Assembly (NCBI GenBank): GCA_029259675.1
Contig: JAJDES010000127.1
Location: 1 to 10,734, forward strand
Direction: 5' to 3'
Origin: Planctomycetota bacterium
GTDB taxonomy: Bacteria > Planctomycetota > UBA1135 > GCA-002686595
Length of the DNA: 10,734 nucleotides
Part shown: positions 1 to 7,652 of the stretch, one piece after another
Position numbering within the stretch: the stretch's first letter is position 1
Layout: every line of letters begins with the position of its first letter
Notes under the pieces: model-generated
Databases searched by the model: none
The model's input: only the letters and a program-made list of their open reading frames with translations
What the model was told of the DNA's origin: nothing
Position numbers and translations under genes: made by a program

Positions 1-678
1 GCCGCGCGCATGGGTAGCGGCATGCGCAATCGCGCACTGCCCCGCTCCGTACTGGCCAACCTTTACGAGGCCGTTTTGGGCGCCGTCTACCTCGACGGTG
101 GTTTTGCTGCGGCACAAATCTTCGCGCTGGAAACGCTCAAGGGTCCGCTCGAACGCGTTCGCAAGAGTCAGCCCGGGCCGAATCCCAAGCAAGTGCTGCA
201 ACAGCGCAGTCAGGTGCTGACCGGCAAGCCCCCGAACTACGTCGTGCTCGATCAACGCGGCAAGGCCCACGCCCGCGCTTTCCTGGTGGCAGCCGAAGTC
301 AACAACAATTGCTACCCCAGCGCATGGGGACGCACGCGCAAAGAAGCTGAGCGTTGGGCGGCCCACGAGGCGCTGATTGTTCAAGATGCGGAAGCGGCCC
401 TCTCGGGTGAAAATTTGATCGGCAGCGCACACCAGGCCCCGAGTTCCAGCGAGGGTTTTGTTGGGGATGACCATTCCCAATCGGATCGCAGCACCTCCGG
501 CTTGGCGACCGCCCGCTCCCGTCAAAGCGAAGGGAGCAAAACCTCCCAGAAACAGGCGCCCAACAACGCCGACTCCGCCGCTCAAATTGCCGCTGCAAAA
601 AAAGCGGACCAGGAATCCAGTGCAATCACGGATGATGCATCCAATGGAGACCAAGAAAATCTCCCCGATGCACCCTAG
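1..678 (+). CDS. rnc: Ribonuclease III, C-terminal part (5' end outside the window)
   Basis: RNase III cleaves double-stranded RNA during rRNA and mRNA processing in the cytoplasm. The frame is open from base 1, so the N-terminus with the signature motif and first catalytic acids lies upstream; residues are counted here from the Met at base 10, which is probably internal. The end of the nuclease domain is seen at residues 8-31 (RSVLANLYEAVLGAVYLDGG), followed by a dsRNA-binding domain at about 58-123 that starts NPKQVLQQ and ends with the basic helix RTRKEAERWAAHEAL. E20 matches E. coli E117; the position of D114 is Asn (N17), a substitution that I recall from other RNase III proteins. After residue 125 comes a hydrophilic tail of about 95 residues rich in Ser, Ala, Gln and Asp, longer than usual and probably disordered. 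The stop lies 2 nt before mfd, indicating co-transcription. Confidence 0.9.
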   Translation, partial: AARMGSGMRNRALPRSVLANLYEAVLGAVYLDGGFAAAQIFALETLKGPLERVRKSQPGPNPKQVLQQRSQVLTGKPPNYVVLDQRGKAHARAFLVAAEVNNNCYPSAWGRTRKEAERWAAHEALIVQDAEAALSGENLIGSAHQAPSSSEGFVGDDHSQSDRSTSGLATARSRQSEGSKTSQKQAPNNADSAAQIAAAKKADQESSAITDDASNGDQENLPDAP

Positions 679-680
679 TC

Positions 681-3600
681 ATGACTGAGATCACCCGCAC
701 TTCGGCGCTCGATCCCGCCGAACTCGACGGGCTGGAGTGCTTCCGCGAACTGCAAGACAGATTGAACAGCGCGCGCAGCGCAGTTGCGGGCGGCCTGTGG
801 GGCTCCTCCCAAAGCCTGGTTCTGGCGCGACTGGTCACGCGCAGGGGCGGCACGTTCCTAATCGTTGTTTCGAGCGAATCCGAAGCGGAAGCGGTGGCCG
901 CGGATTTGCGCACCCTCGGACTCGAGCCCACGCCCTTTCCCGTGCGCGAAACCACCCGCGCGGGCGGGGCCCATGCCGATCCGGCCACCATCCGCGCCCG
1001 CTTGAGTATGGCCCAGCGCATGGCCGGCCCCGCCGAGCGACGCCCGCGCTTGATTGTTTGCTCATTGCTGTCGCTGCTGCAGCCGATTCCCTCACCCAGT
1101 GAAATCGAGGGCGATTTCCTGCACTTGCAAACGGGCAACAAGCTCGATTCCGAAGCCCTGCTCGAACGTTTGGTTGCCGGCGGCTATCGCCGCGAACCCC
1201 TGGCCGAAAAGCCGGGAGAAGTCAGCGTGCGCGGAGACATCCTCGACGTTTTTCCCTTTGCCGCCGACTTGCCACTGCGAATCGAACTCTTCGATGACGA
1301 GATCGAATCCCTGCGCAGCTTCGACCCGGGCGACCAACGCAGTGTTGAGAGTTCACAACAAGTGTCGCTCTGCTTGGCCCACGATGCGGGCGGGGTGCAA
1401 GACGGCAGCGGCACAACCCTGCCCAACTTGCTCTTCGAGAGTACAACTTGGGTCGAACTCGAACCGCTGCGCATTGAAGATCAAGAAGGCGGCCTGCGGC
1501 TTCAATCGAGCGCCCATGCGCGCGCGCTCGATCTTCTGCGACAAGCGCGCGACAAGCACCCCAAGCTGTCGCTGCAAAGCCTGCCCAGCGGCGCTATCGA
1601 CTTCCAAACGCGCTCCGTTCAGGGCCTGGCCGTCGGCATTCGCAAAGCCCCCGAGGCCCTGCGCGCCTTGACGCTCGACGGCACGCGCGTGCACATCCTG
1701 TGCGTCAACGAAGGGGAGCAACACCGCTTTCGCACCGTGCTCGAGGAAGCCGGTTTTGACGCCGCCGCCCAGCATGTTGAAACACCACTCGGCAACCTGA
1801 CCAAGGGGTTTCGGTTGCCCGATCTGCAGTGGGCCATCGTCAACCATCGCGAATTAGCCGGCGTCGAAGTCGGGCAGCGCACGGCATCCAAAAAGTCCAA
1901 GCACGCTTCACGCGCCCTGCAGTCCTTCTTCGAACTGCGCGTGGGCGATTTGGTTGTGCATGCCGTGCACGGACTGGCGCGCTATGCCGGTCTCGAGCGC
2001 ATGCCGCGCGGAACGGGCGAAGAAGAGCACCTGCACCTCATCTTTGAGGACGAGGTCAATCTGTATGTACCCTCCAGTCGCGTGGATTTGGTGCAGCGCT
2101 ACATCGGTAGCGGCTCCAAGGCGCCCAAGCTGGACAAGGTCGGTGGCCAGTCCTTTCGCAAGCGCAAAGAAAAGGTCGGCCTGGCCGTTGCCGACTTGGC
2201 CGCTGAACTGTTGGAAGTTCAAGCCAAACGCGAAATGCATCAGCGCAAGGCTTGGAAGGCAGACGACGAGATGCTGCGCGATCTACTGCAGGCCTTCCCC
2301 TGGCAGGACACGGTCGACCAAGCAACCGTGGATACGGAGATCGCAACGGATCTCGCCAGCGAGCGCCCCATGGACCGGCTGCTGTGCGGCGATGTGGGCT
2401 TTGGGAAAACCGAATTGGCCGTGCGCGCCGCCTTTCGCGTGGTTAGCGGCGGAGGACAAGTGGCGCTGCTTGTTCCGACCACCGTTTTGGCCAGTCAACA
2501 CGAACGCACTTTCCGCGAACGTCTCTCCGATTTCCCCGTCGAAGTGGCCATGGTTTCGCGCCATCAGGCCGGCAAACGCTTCAAGGAAATTGCGGCGGGA
2601 GCCGCGGACGGTTCGATCGATATTTTGATCGGTACACACAAGCTGCTCTCCAAGAAGATTGAGATGGCCAACTTGGGTCTGGTCATCATCGACGAAGAAC
2701 AGCGCTTTGGGGTGACTCACAAGGAGCACTTCAAGAAGTTCCGCGCGACGGTGGACATGTTGACCCTGTCGGCCACTCCCATTCCGCGCACACTGCACAT
2801 GTCCCTGGCAGGCTTGCGCGATATTTCCGCCTTGACGGTTGCTCCGGACGGACGCCAGGACATCGAAACGTTGCTGATCAAGGCGAGTGATCGCGACGCC
2901 GTTCGGGAAGCTTTGCTGCGTGAAAAGAACCGCGATGGGCAAGTATTCTTCTTGCACAACCGCGTTACCGACATCCACGTCATCGAGCGCGAACTCATGG
3001 CGCTTGTACCCGAATGTCGCTTCCTCGTGGGCCACGGTCAGATGGGCGGCAGCGAGCTGCGCAAGGTCATGGACGCGTTTACGCGCCACGAAGCGGACGT
3101 GTTGATCGCCACCACAATCATCGAGAACGGAATCGACATCCCCACCGCCGGCACGATTTTGATTCACCGCGCCGAAAGTTTCGGACTTTCCGAATTGCAC
3201 CAACTGCGCGGTCGCGTGGGGCGCGGAAATCACAAGTCCTATTGCTACTTGCTCGTGGACGAAACCAAGCCGATCAACAAGCAAGCCCAAGAGCGACTCA
3301 AGGCACTGGAGGAAATGAATCAGCTGGGCGCCGGCTTCGGTATCAGCATGCGCGACCTGGAAATTCGGGGCGCCGGCAACTTGTTGGGGCCCGAACAATC
3401 GGGGCATATCGCGGCCATCGGCTACGACATGTACTGCCGACTTTTGAAGCAAACGGTTGAATCGATCCAGGCCTCCGGCGGCGGCCCTGTGGACGCGGCC
3501 ATTGTCACCGCGGCCCAGGAGGCCGAGGGCGGCGTCGAGCTCGAACTCGGTCTGCGCGCTTTCCTGCCCTCCGAATGGATTCCCTCCTCCAAAAGTCGAC

Positions 3601-3998
3601 TGGAAATCCTGCGTCAACTCGATTCCATTCGCGATGCGGAATCGGCCACCGTGATTGAGTCCATGCTGCGCGATCGCTTCGGCCGCATCCCCGAAGAAGC
3701 CCTCGCCCTTGTGCGCCAATTTCGTTTGCGCGCCGCGCTTTTGCCGCTGCGGATTCGTCGCCTGTCCTGGCGCGAAGATCACTTCCAAATTGAATTCAGC
3801 GATCGCGTGCTGCTGGAGCAGACTTTTTCCGGTCAAAATGCGATCCTGCGGCCGATACGGACCGGATTGGCCCGGCTGGAGCCGAAGCGGCCCGTTTCAT
3901 CGCCGCAGGCGGCCCTCACCTGGTTCGAAGGCCTCTTGAATCTGGACCTTGGCGTTCCGAAAATGCCGCGCGAACGCAAGCCCACCCACGCTCAATGA
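681..3998 (+). CDS. mfd: Transcription-repair coupling factor Mfd
   Basis: Mfd is an ATP-driven DNA translocase that removes RNA polymerase stalled at lesions and recruits UvrA for nucleotide excision repair. The 1105 residues are close to the usual 1100-1180 and the domains are complete. The UvrB-like module is N-terminal, with VRGDILDVFPF from residue 183. The CarD-like RNA polymerase interaction domain spans about 416-480 (VGDLVVHAVHGLARYAGLE from 421). The RecG-like motor has Walker A GDVGFGKTE at 570-578, the DEEQ box at 671-674, SATPIPRT at 697-704 and motif VI LRGRVGRG at 842-849. The C-terminal TRCF domain is seen around 951-963 (GVELELGLRAFLP). No Shine-Dalgarno site precedes the ATG, which follows the rnc stop by 2 nt, so translational coupling is likely. 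The last bases overlap the next gene as ATGA. Confidence 0.98.
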   Translation: MTEITRTSALDPAELDGLECFRELQDRLNSARSAVAGGLWGSSQSLVLARLVTRRGGTFLIVVSSESEAEAVAADLRTLGLEPTPFPVRETTRAGGAHADPATIRARLSMAQRMAGPAERRPRLIVCSLLSLLQPIPSPSEIEGDFLHLQTGNKLDSEALLERLVAGGYRREPLAEKPGEVSVRGDILDVFPFAADLPLRIELFDDEIESLRSFDPGDQRSVESSQQVSLCLAHDAGGVQDGSGTTLPNLLFESTTWVELEPLRIEDQEGGLRLQSSAHARALDLLRQARDKHPKLSLQSLPSGAIDFQTRSVQGLAVGIRKAPEALRALTLDGTRVHILCVNEGEQHRFRTVLEEAGFDAAAQHVETPLGNLTKGFRLPDLQWAIVNHRELAGVEVGQRTASKKSKHASRALQSFFELRVGDLVVHAVHGLARYAGLERMPRGTGEEEHLHLIFEDEVNLYVPSSRVDLVQRYIGSGSKAPKLDKVGGQSFRKRKEKVGLAVADLAAELLEVQAKREMHQRKAWKADDEMLRDLLQAFPWQDTVDQATVDTEIATDLASERPMDRLLCGDVGFGKTELAVRAAFRVVSGGGQVALLVPTTVLASQHERTFRERLSDFPVEVAMVSRHQAGKRFKEIAAGAADGSIDILIGTHKLLSKKIEMANLGLVIIDEEQRFGVTHKEHFKKFRATVDMLTLSATPIPRTLHMSLAGLRDISALTVAPDGRQDIETLLIKASDRDAVREALLREKNRDGQVFFLHNRVTDIHVIERELMALVPECRFLVGHGQMGGSELRKVMDAFTRHEADVLIATTIIENGIDIPTAGTILIHRAESFGLSELHQLRGRVGRGNHKSYCYLLVDETKPINKQAQERLKALEEMNQLGAGFGISMRDLEIRGAGNLLGPEQSGHIAAIGYDMYCRLLKQTVESIQASGGGPVDAAIVTAAQEAEGGVELELGLRAFLPSEWIPSSKSRLEILRQLDSIRDAESATVIESMLRDRFGRIPEEALALVRQFRLRAALLPLRIRRLSWREDHFQIEFSDRVLLEQTFSGQNAILRPIRTGLARLEPKRPVSSPQAALTWFEGLLNLDLGVPKMPRERKPTHAQ

Positions 3999-5080
3999 TT
4001 AGCACCCTGCTGCTCCTAGCCCTTCAAGTCGGTCCCCAAGTCGGCCCGCCGGCACCCGTCGCGGGCGGCCCCGGCTTCGACAATTCAGCCGACTGGCGCG
4101 TGCTCGACGGAGTGGTGACGATCGTCAACAACGACATCATCACCTACCGCCAGTTGGACCGAGCCATGCGCTTGATGCGCGAAACGGAAGAGGTCACAAC
4201 GCGCGAGCAATTGCGCGAAATCCAAGAGCGCGTGCGGCGCGATGCCATTCGGCGCCAGCTGCGCTCCCAAGCTGGGCGCGAGCTCGACGGCGTCGATCCA
4301 GCCGGCTTGGACGCGAATGTGGGCCGCTACTTGGACACTCGTCGCAAGGAACTGGGGCTGGCAGGCTATGTCAATTTCCTCGAGGCCCAGGGCAAGGACG
4401 CCCAAAGCGCCTTTAGCGAGACCCGCAAGGAAGTCTTTGAGGACAATTGGCAGCGCAGTGTGCGCGGAGTTGAAAGCGGGCCGCGACCGACCCGCGATCG
4501 ATTCGTTAGACCCGGCGAGTTGCGCTACTACTACAGCAGCAATCGCGAACTCTATGCCGAGCCGACAAGCGTCGAGCTGCAGCAACTACTGGTTTCCGAT
4601 GACCAGGCCATCGCCCTGGAAAAGGGCAGCGCACAGGAATTCGCCATCGAGTTGCATGGACGCATTCAAGCCGGTGAAGACATGGGTATTCTCGTTCGGC
4701 AATACAGCCCCCCCCCGCCCAGCGAAGATCCCTCCGCCCCCGGCGCCCTGGGCGTGCTCAAGGTCAACACTCGCAACATCGCCATCGAGGAAATTCGAAA
4801 TTTCGCAGAGTTGGCGCAGATCAATGCGCTGTCCGAGCCCATGCCCCTGATCATTCCCGGGCAAGAGCAGGGGCCGCCCTCGGTATGGGGCATTTTCAAG
4901 TTGATCTCACGCGCTGAGGGTGGCCCGGCCAAGGCCTTTGACGAATTGGGGGTCCAATCGGACCTGAAGCGGCGCGTCTTGTACCAGCGCGATGCCTTCC
5001 TCGTTTCCGAGGGTGAAGACAACCTCTTGCGCAGGGCCTACATCGCGGAGCCCTTCCTAGCTGCGGCCGAGGCTCAGTAG
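3995..5080 (+). CDS. SurA-like periplasmic chaperone / parvulin-type peptidyl-prolyl isomerase
   Basis: Probable exported foldase that helps outer-membrane or periplasmic proteins fold. The 361 residues start with a short hydrophobic stretch (ISTLLLLALQV), a weak signal peptide without basic residues. A SurA-type N-domain follows at about 36-160, opening with VVTIVNNDIITYRQLDRAMR, the typical first helix and strand. A parvulin-like domain covers about 172-308: VRPGELRYYYSSNRELY, then LVRQYS...PSAPGALGVL in place of the usual LA..YS.D..S...GGDLG motif, and INALSEPM in place of the family's L..G.iSePv. The parvulin core is thus recognisable but degenerate, and a pure chaperone role is possible. 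A run of nine C at 4708-4716 encodes part of a PPPP stretch. The start overlaps the mfd stop (ATGA), so translation is probably coupled. The family is fairly secure; isomerase activity is not. Confidence 0.8.
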   Translation: MISTLLLLALQVGPQVGPPAPVAGGPGFDNSADWRVLDGVVTIVNNDIITYRQLDRAMRLMRETEEVTTREQLREIQERVRRDAIRRQLRSQAGRELDGVDPAGLDANVGRYLDTRRKELGLAGYVNFLEAQGKDAQSAFSETRKEVFEDNWQRSVRGVESGPRPTRDRFVRPGELRYYYSSNRELYAEPTSVELQQLLVSDDQAIALEKGSAQEFAIELHGRIQAGEDMGILVRQYSPPPPSEDPSAPGALGVLKVNTRNIAIEEIRNFAELAQINALSEPMPLIIPGQEQGPPSVWGIFKLISRAEGGPAKAFDELGVQSDLKRRVLYQRDAFLVSEGEDNLLRRAYIAEPFLAAAEAQ

Positions 5081-5276
5081 AGCACTCGGCCAGCCGCAAC
5101 GTTTTGCTTCGCCCGTGGGAGCTGTGGGTCGCTGGCGATCGAGGGTCCCAGGCCGGCAACTGGGCCCTCCGGGGAACTGCAGATGGGTCTTGGCGCTCCC
5201 CGGTGCGCCTGAGCATTCCAGTGTGGCCCTCACTGAAAAAAGCTCGCTCCCAAGTTGTTCGGGCCCTTTCGACAGG

Positions 5277-5285
5277 TTTTCCACA
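5277..5285 (+). promoter_or_regulatory. DnaA-box-like TTTTCCACA, copy 1
   Basis: The sequence is TTTTCCACA, one base from the E. coli/B. subtilis DnaA box TTATCCACA. A second identical box in the same orientation lies 104 bp downstream. Two boxes alone do not make an origin. Confidence 0.3.
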
Positions 5286-5380
5286 AACTTGCCCACATCC
5301 CGCTGGGCCAGGTCGGCGGCTCCCTCCCCGCATTGGGCCCCAGGGCGACATACTGACTCTGGATTGGAATCTCGAACGAC

Positions 5381-5389
5381 TTTTCCACA
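5381..5389 (+). promoter_or_regulatory. DnaA-box-like TTTTCCACA, copy 2
   Basis: Second identical TTTTCCACA in the same orientation, within the same gene-free stretch. Binding by DnaA is an inference from similarity to the consensus. Confidence 0.3.
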
Positions 5390-5567
5390 GGCTTTCAACG
5401 GGAGCGCCCCGGTCGCTCCAAATGCCCGGAAACTCCCTTCGCCACGCGAGGTAGGACTTGCCTCGATATACTCTGAACCCATTCGCAACTGGAGCGTTTG
5501 AGCCGCTGCGAGTATTCCGGCCACCCACGCGTGGCCGCGATTCTCGCGTTTTGGGCACCAATGCGGC

Positions 5568-5579
5568 ACCGGATCCGGT
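5568..5579. repeat. 12-bp perfect palindrome ACCGGATCCGGT
   Basis: Perfect two-fold symmetric 12-mer in the gene-free stretch, about 260 bp upstream of the first toroid gene. It could be an operator half of unknown specificity, or chance in GC-rich DNA. Confidence 0.4.
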
Positions 5580-5685
5580 ATCGGGCCGGCCACCGTGGCT
5601 GGGATCGACGCCCGGCCGGCCTTCTGACCTGCCCCGACTCAAACTTTCGCTTCCAATCTAACCAGCGGTCGAATCTTCTCCCTTT

Positions 5686-5737
5686 TTGGCACAATCGACT
5701 GGGACCACCAGTTGGCATCATCGACTGGGACAATCTG
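5686..5737 (+). repeat. 26-bp imperfect tandem repeat, two copies
   Basis: Two adjacent 26-bp units (5686-5711 and 5712-5737) both begin TTGGCA and share the 12-mer ATCGACTGGGAC (5694-5705 and 5720-5731). They lie 100-150 bp upstream of the first toroid gene, where an activator or repressor could bind. The frame of that gene is open through here from a TTG at 5686, but the conserved N-terminus of the paralogue argues against translation starting this early. Confidence 0.6.
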
Positions 5738-5794
5738 ACGCTCTCGACTGCACTCCATACGGCATCCCCACGCAGCTGAACTCCACAGCTGGAC

Positions 5795-5814
5795 CCCCGC
5801 TGGATCTAGCGGGG
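5795..5814 (+). promoter_or_regulatory. Leader hairpin just upstream of the first toroid gene
   Basis: CCCCGCT (5795-5801) and AGCGGGG (5808-5814) form a 7-bp GC-rich stem with a GGATCT loop, ending 24 nt before the ATG at 5839. There is no T-run, so it is not a terminator. It could affect translation initiation, as no Shine-Dalgarno site is visible between it and the start. Confidence 0.4.
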
Positions 5815-5838
5815 CCACTCTCACTGCTTCGCCGAGCC

Positions 5839-7410
5839 ATGACTGACGAATACGGCAACATCCAAATCGAAACCACTCTTCCCAAGCCCTGGGAGGAAGA
5901 GCAGAGCTTCAACGACATCCTGTATGACTGGATGACGCGGGCGCCCTGGTTGGTCATTTCGGCCGTCGCCCACCTGCTCGTTTTCTTCATCCTCAACACG
6001 ATTCCCTGGGGCCTGCTCGGCGGCGAAGACACCCAGGAGATCCAAGCTTCCATCGAACAGACGGTTGAAGAGGTCTTCGAGGAGGAGGAACCCGAGATCG
6101 AGGAAGAGGTCATCGAGGAGGTCATCGACGAACCCGTTCTTCAGGACGCGGAAGTAGACGAACTCGAAACGGTCGACGATATCGATTTCGACTCGTCCGA
6201 AGGCGATCCCGACTTCCTTTCCGATTCCCCCTTTGACGAGAATCAATTCAGCAATGTCCTCGGCCTCGGCGGCGGCGCCGGCGGCAAGTACGGACAGCGC
6301 GGAACCGGCGGCGGTCGTCGCGCCTCGGGTGGCAAAGCCGTCGAGCGCGCCCTGGCTGCCGGACTTGCATGGCTGGCCGACCACCAAGCCCCCGAGGGCT
6401 ATTGGGACACGGACGACTTCGGACAGTACTGCAGCGTCGGTACCGATTTCGCCGACGGCGACGGCCGCCCCGAGTGGGACGTCGGAGTCACGGGTTTGGC
6501 ACTCCTCGCGTTCCTAGGTGCGGGCAACAATCCCGCTGAAGGCGAGTACAAGGACACCGTTTCGCGCGGCATCAATTGGCTCAAGCAGCAGCAGGATGAC
6601 GACGGTCTCTATGGAGATCAGCACGCGAAGGAATTCATTTACAACCACGCCCTGGCCACCCTGGCCGTGTGCGAGACCTACTACTTCACCAAGAGCCCCC
6701 TGCTCAAGCGCTCGGCGCAAAAGGCCATCGACTACATCGCCTACGCGCGCGATCCCTATGGCGTTTGGCGCTACGACGTGCCCTCCATCGGCGAGAATGA
6801 CACGTCCATCACCGGCTGGATGGTCTTCGCATTGGCTTCGGCCAAGGACGCCGGGCTCAAGATTGACACGAGCGCACTGCAGGCTTCCCTGACTTGGTTC
6901 GATGACAACACCGACCGCGCCACCGGACGTGTGGGATACAACGCGCCGGGCACCTTCAGCTCGCGCGTAACCGGCGTCAACGACCACTTCCCCAAGGAAG
7001 AGGGCGAGGCCATGACCGCGGTAGCGTTGCTTTGCCGCATCTTCCTGTCCGGCACCGAGGGCTTGATCCACTCGCCGGAGGAAGACGAGTTGATGGACAA
7101 GCACGCGCAACTGTTGCTCAAGCGCTTGCCCGAGTACAACCCGGGCGTCGGCAACGACATGTACTACTGGTACTACGGAACCTACGCCATGTACCAAATG
7201 GAAGCCAAGAAGGCCGGCGTTTGGAAGAAGTGGGAAAACGCCATGGACGATGCGATCATCAAGACCCAGCGGGACGATGGTTGCTACAAAGGTTCATGGG
7301 ATCCCAACGGCCCTTGGGGCTACGCCGGCGGCCGCGTGTACTCCACGGCTTTGATTACCCTGTGCATGGAAGTCTTCTTCCGCTACGACAAGGTGCTCGG
7401 CTCGCGCTAG
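5839..7410 (+). CDS. Membrane-anchored alpha/alpha-toroid (squalene-cyclase-like) protein with TonB-like anchor, paralogue A
   Basis: Protein of 523 residues with no assigned function. Residues 1-35 are cytoplasmic. A single membrane helix at about 36-59 contains S41xxxH45, the spacing of the TonB S16/H20 pair. Residues 63-135 are a strongly acidic linker, 142-165 a Gly-rich hinge, and about 167-520 a prenyltransferase/squalene-oxidase-type toroid. QW-like repeats are LADHQAPEGYW (179-189), KQQQDDDGLYGD (249-260) and ARDPYGVWRYD (303-313). An aromatic MYYWYYGTYAMYQ (441-453) and DPNGPWGYAGGRVYSTAL (488-505) resemble planctomycete family members that I recall. Topology would place the toroid in the periplasm. 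The start at 5839 is chosen because SFNDILYDWM aligns with RFSDTLYEWM of the downstream paralogue at a similar distance from Met; an upstream TTG in frame lacks such support. It is not a demonstrable cyclase. A strong terminator follows. Confidence 0.85.
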   Translation: MTDEYGNIQIETTLPKPWEEEQSFNDILYDWMTRAPWLVISAVAHLLVFFILNTIPWGLLGGEDTQEIQASIEQTVEEVFEEEEPEIEEEVIEEVIDEPVLQDAEVDELETVDDIDFDSSEGDPDFLSDSPFDENQFSNVLGLGGGAGGKYGQRGTGGGRRASGGKAVERALAAGLAWLADHQAPEGYWDTDDFGQYCSVGTDFADGDGRPEWDVGVTGLALLAFLGAGNNPAEGEYKDTVSRGINWLKQQQDDDGLYGDQHAKEFIYNHALATLAVCETYYFTKSPLLKRSAQKAIDYIAYARDPYGVWRYDVPSIGENDTSITGWMVFALASAKDAGLKIDTSALQASLTWFDDNTDRATGRVGYNAPGTFSSRVTGVNDHFPKEEGEAMTAVALLCRIFLSGTEGLIHSPEEDELMDKHAQLLLKRLPEYNPGVGNDMYYWYYGTYAMYQMEAKKAGVWKKWENAMDDAIIKTQRDDGCYKGSWDPNGPWGYAGGRVYSTALITLCMEVFFRYDKVLGSR

Positions 7411-7506
7411 TCCGATTAGCCCAGCTAGCAAGCTCGGCAATTAGCAAAGCAAGCCCCGGACTCATTCCCGGCGCGCGCACGAGCCCGCAAGCTCGCGCAA
7501 CAATTC

Positions 7507-7542
7507 AAAGGCTCCTGCGACCTCCGTCGCAGGAGCCTTTTT
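7507..7542 (+). terminator. Intrinsic terminator after paralogue A
   Basis: Perfect 14-bp stem: AAAGGCTCCTGCGA (7507-7520) pairs with 7527-7540 around the loop CCTCCG, and the 3' arm runs into five T (7538-7542). It lies 97 bp after the stop codon, so A and B are probably separate transcripts or joined only by read-through. Confidence 0.93.
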
Positions 7543-7652
7543 CGTGCAAGAACGCCCTTTGCAAGGACTTCAACGTGAACCTTCAAGCCCCCCCAGCGTT
7601 ATTGACAGTCCAAGGACAAAACGAGTCAGGCCTGAGTCGGTTTCCTTGCGCA

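Larger units (their letters stand above)
5081..5838. other. 758-bp stretch without a credible gene
   Basis: Open frames exist on both strands here, but their translations are Arg/Pro/Gly/Ser-rich with no recognisable fold and no family resemblance, so I treat them as chance. I saw no tRNA, tmRNA, SRP RNA or RNase P signature. The stretch contains two direct TTTTCCACA boxes, a small hairpin at 5447-5465 (CGAGGTA / TGCCTCG) just upstream of a -10-like TATACT (5467-5472; no convincing -35), a perfect 12-bp palindrome at 5568-5579, a 26-bp imperfect tandem repeat and a hairpin near the following start. It probably contains the promoter and leader of the first toroid gene. A structured RNA cannot be excluded. 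Confidence 0.6.

Noticed and set aside
2283..3836. 517-codon minus-strand open frame inside mfd
   Set aside because: It is fully antisense to the conserved motor and TRCF domains of Mfd, a common shadow in high-GC genes; the translation has no recognisable family.
5231..5242. Hairpin CAGTG/CACTG followed by six A as a terminator
   Set aside because: The stem is only 5 bp and the homopolymer is A on the strand where a T-run is needed; on the other strand the T-run precedes the stem.
5351..5380. TGACTCTGGATTGGAATCTCGAACGAC resembling the tmRNA 5' end
   Set aside because: Only a partial resemblance; no matching acceptor stem, tag reading frame or T-arm/CCA end is found downstream.
5104..5454. 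116-codon plus-strand frame in the gene-free stretch
   Set aside because: No homology-like pattern, no ribosome site, composition typical of random GC-rich translation; overlapping frames of similar length exist.
4896..5642. Long minus-strand open frame (248 codons) across the end of the foldase gene and the gene-free stretch
   Set aside because: It overlaps a well-supported plus-strand gene, its translation is Arg/Gly/Pro/Ser-rich with no domain-like pattern, and it is explained by GC-rich DNA lacking stops.
5686..5838. Upstream TTG start that would add 51 residues to paralogue A
   Set aside because: The extension has no counterpart in paralogue B, includes the tandem repeat and hairpin, and the ATG at 5839 places the conserved N-terminus correctly.
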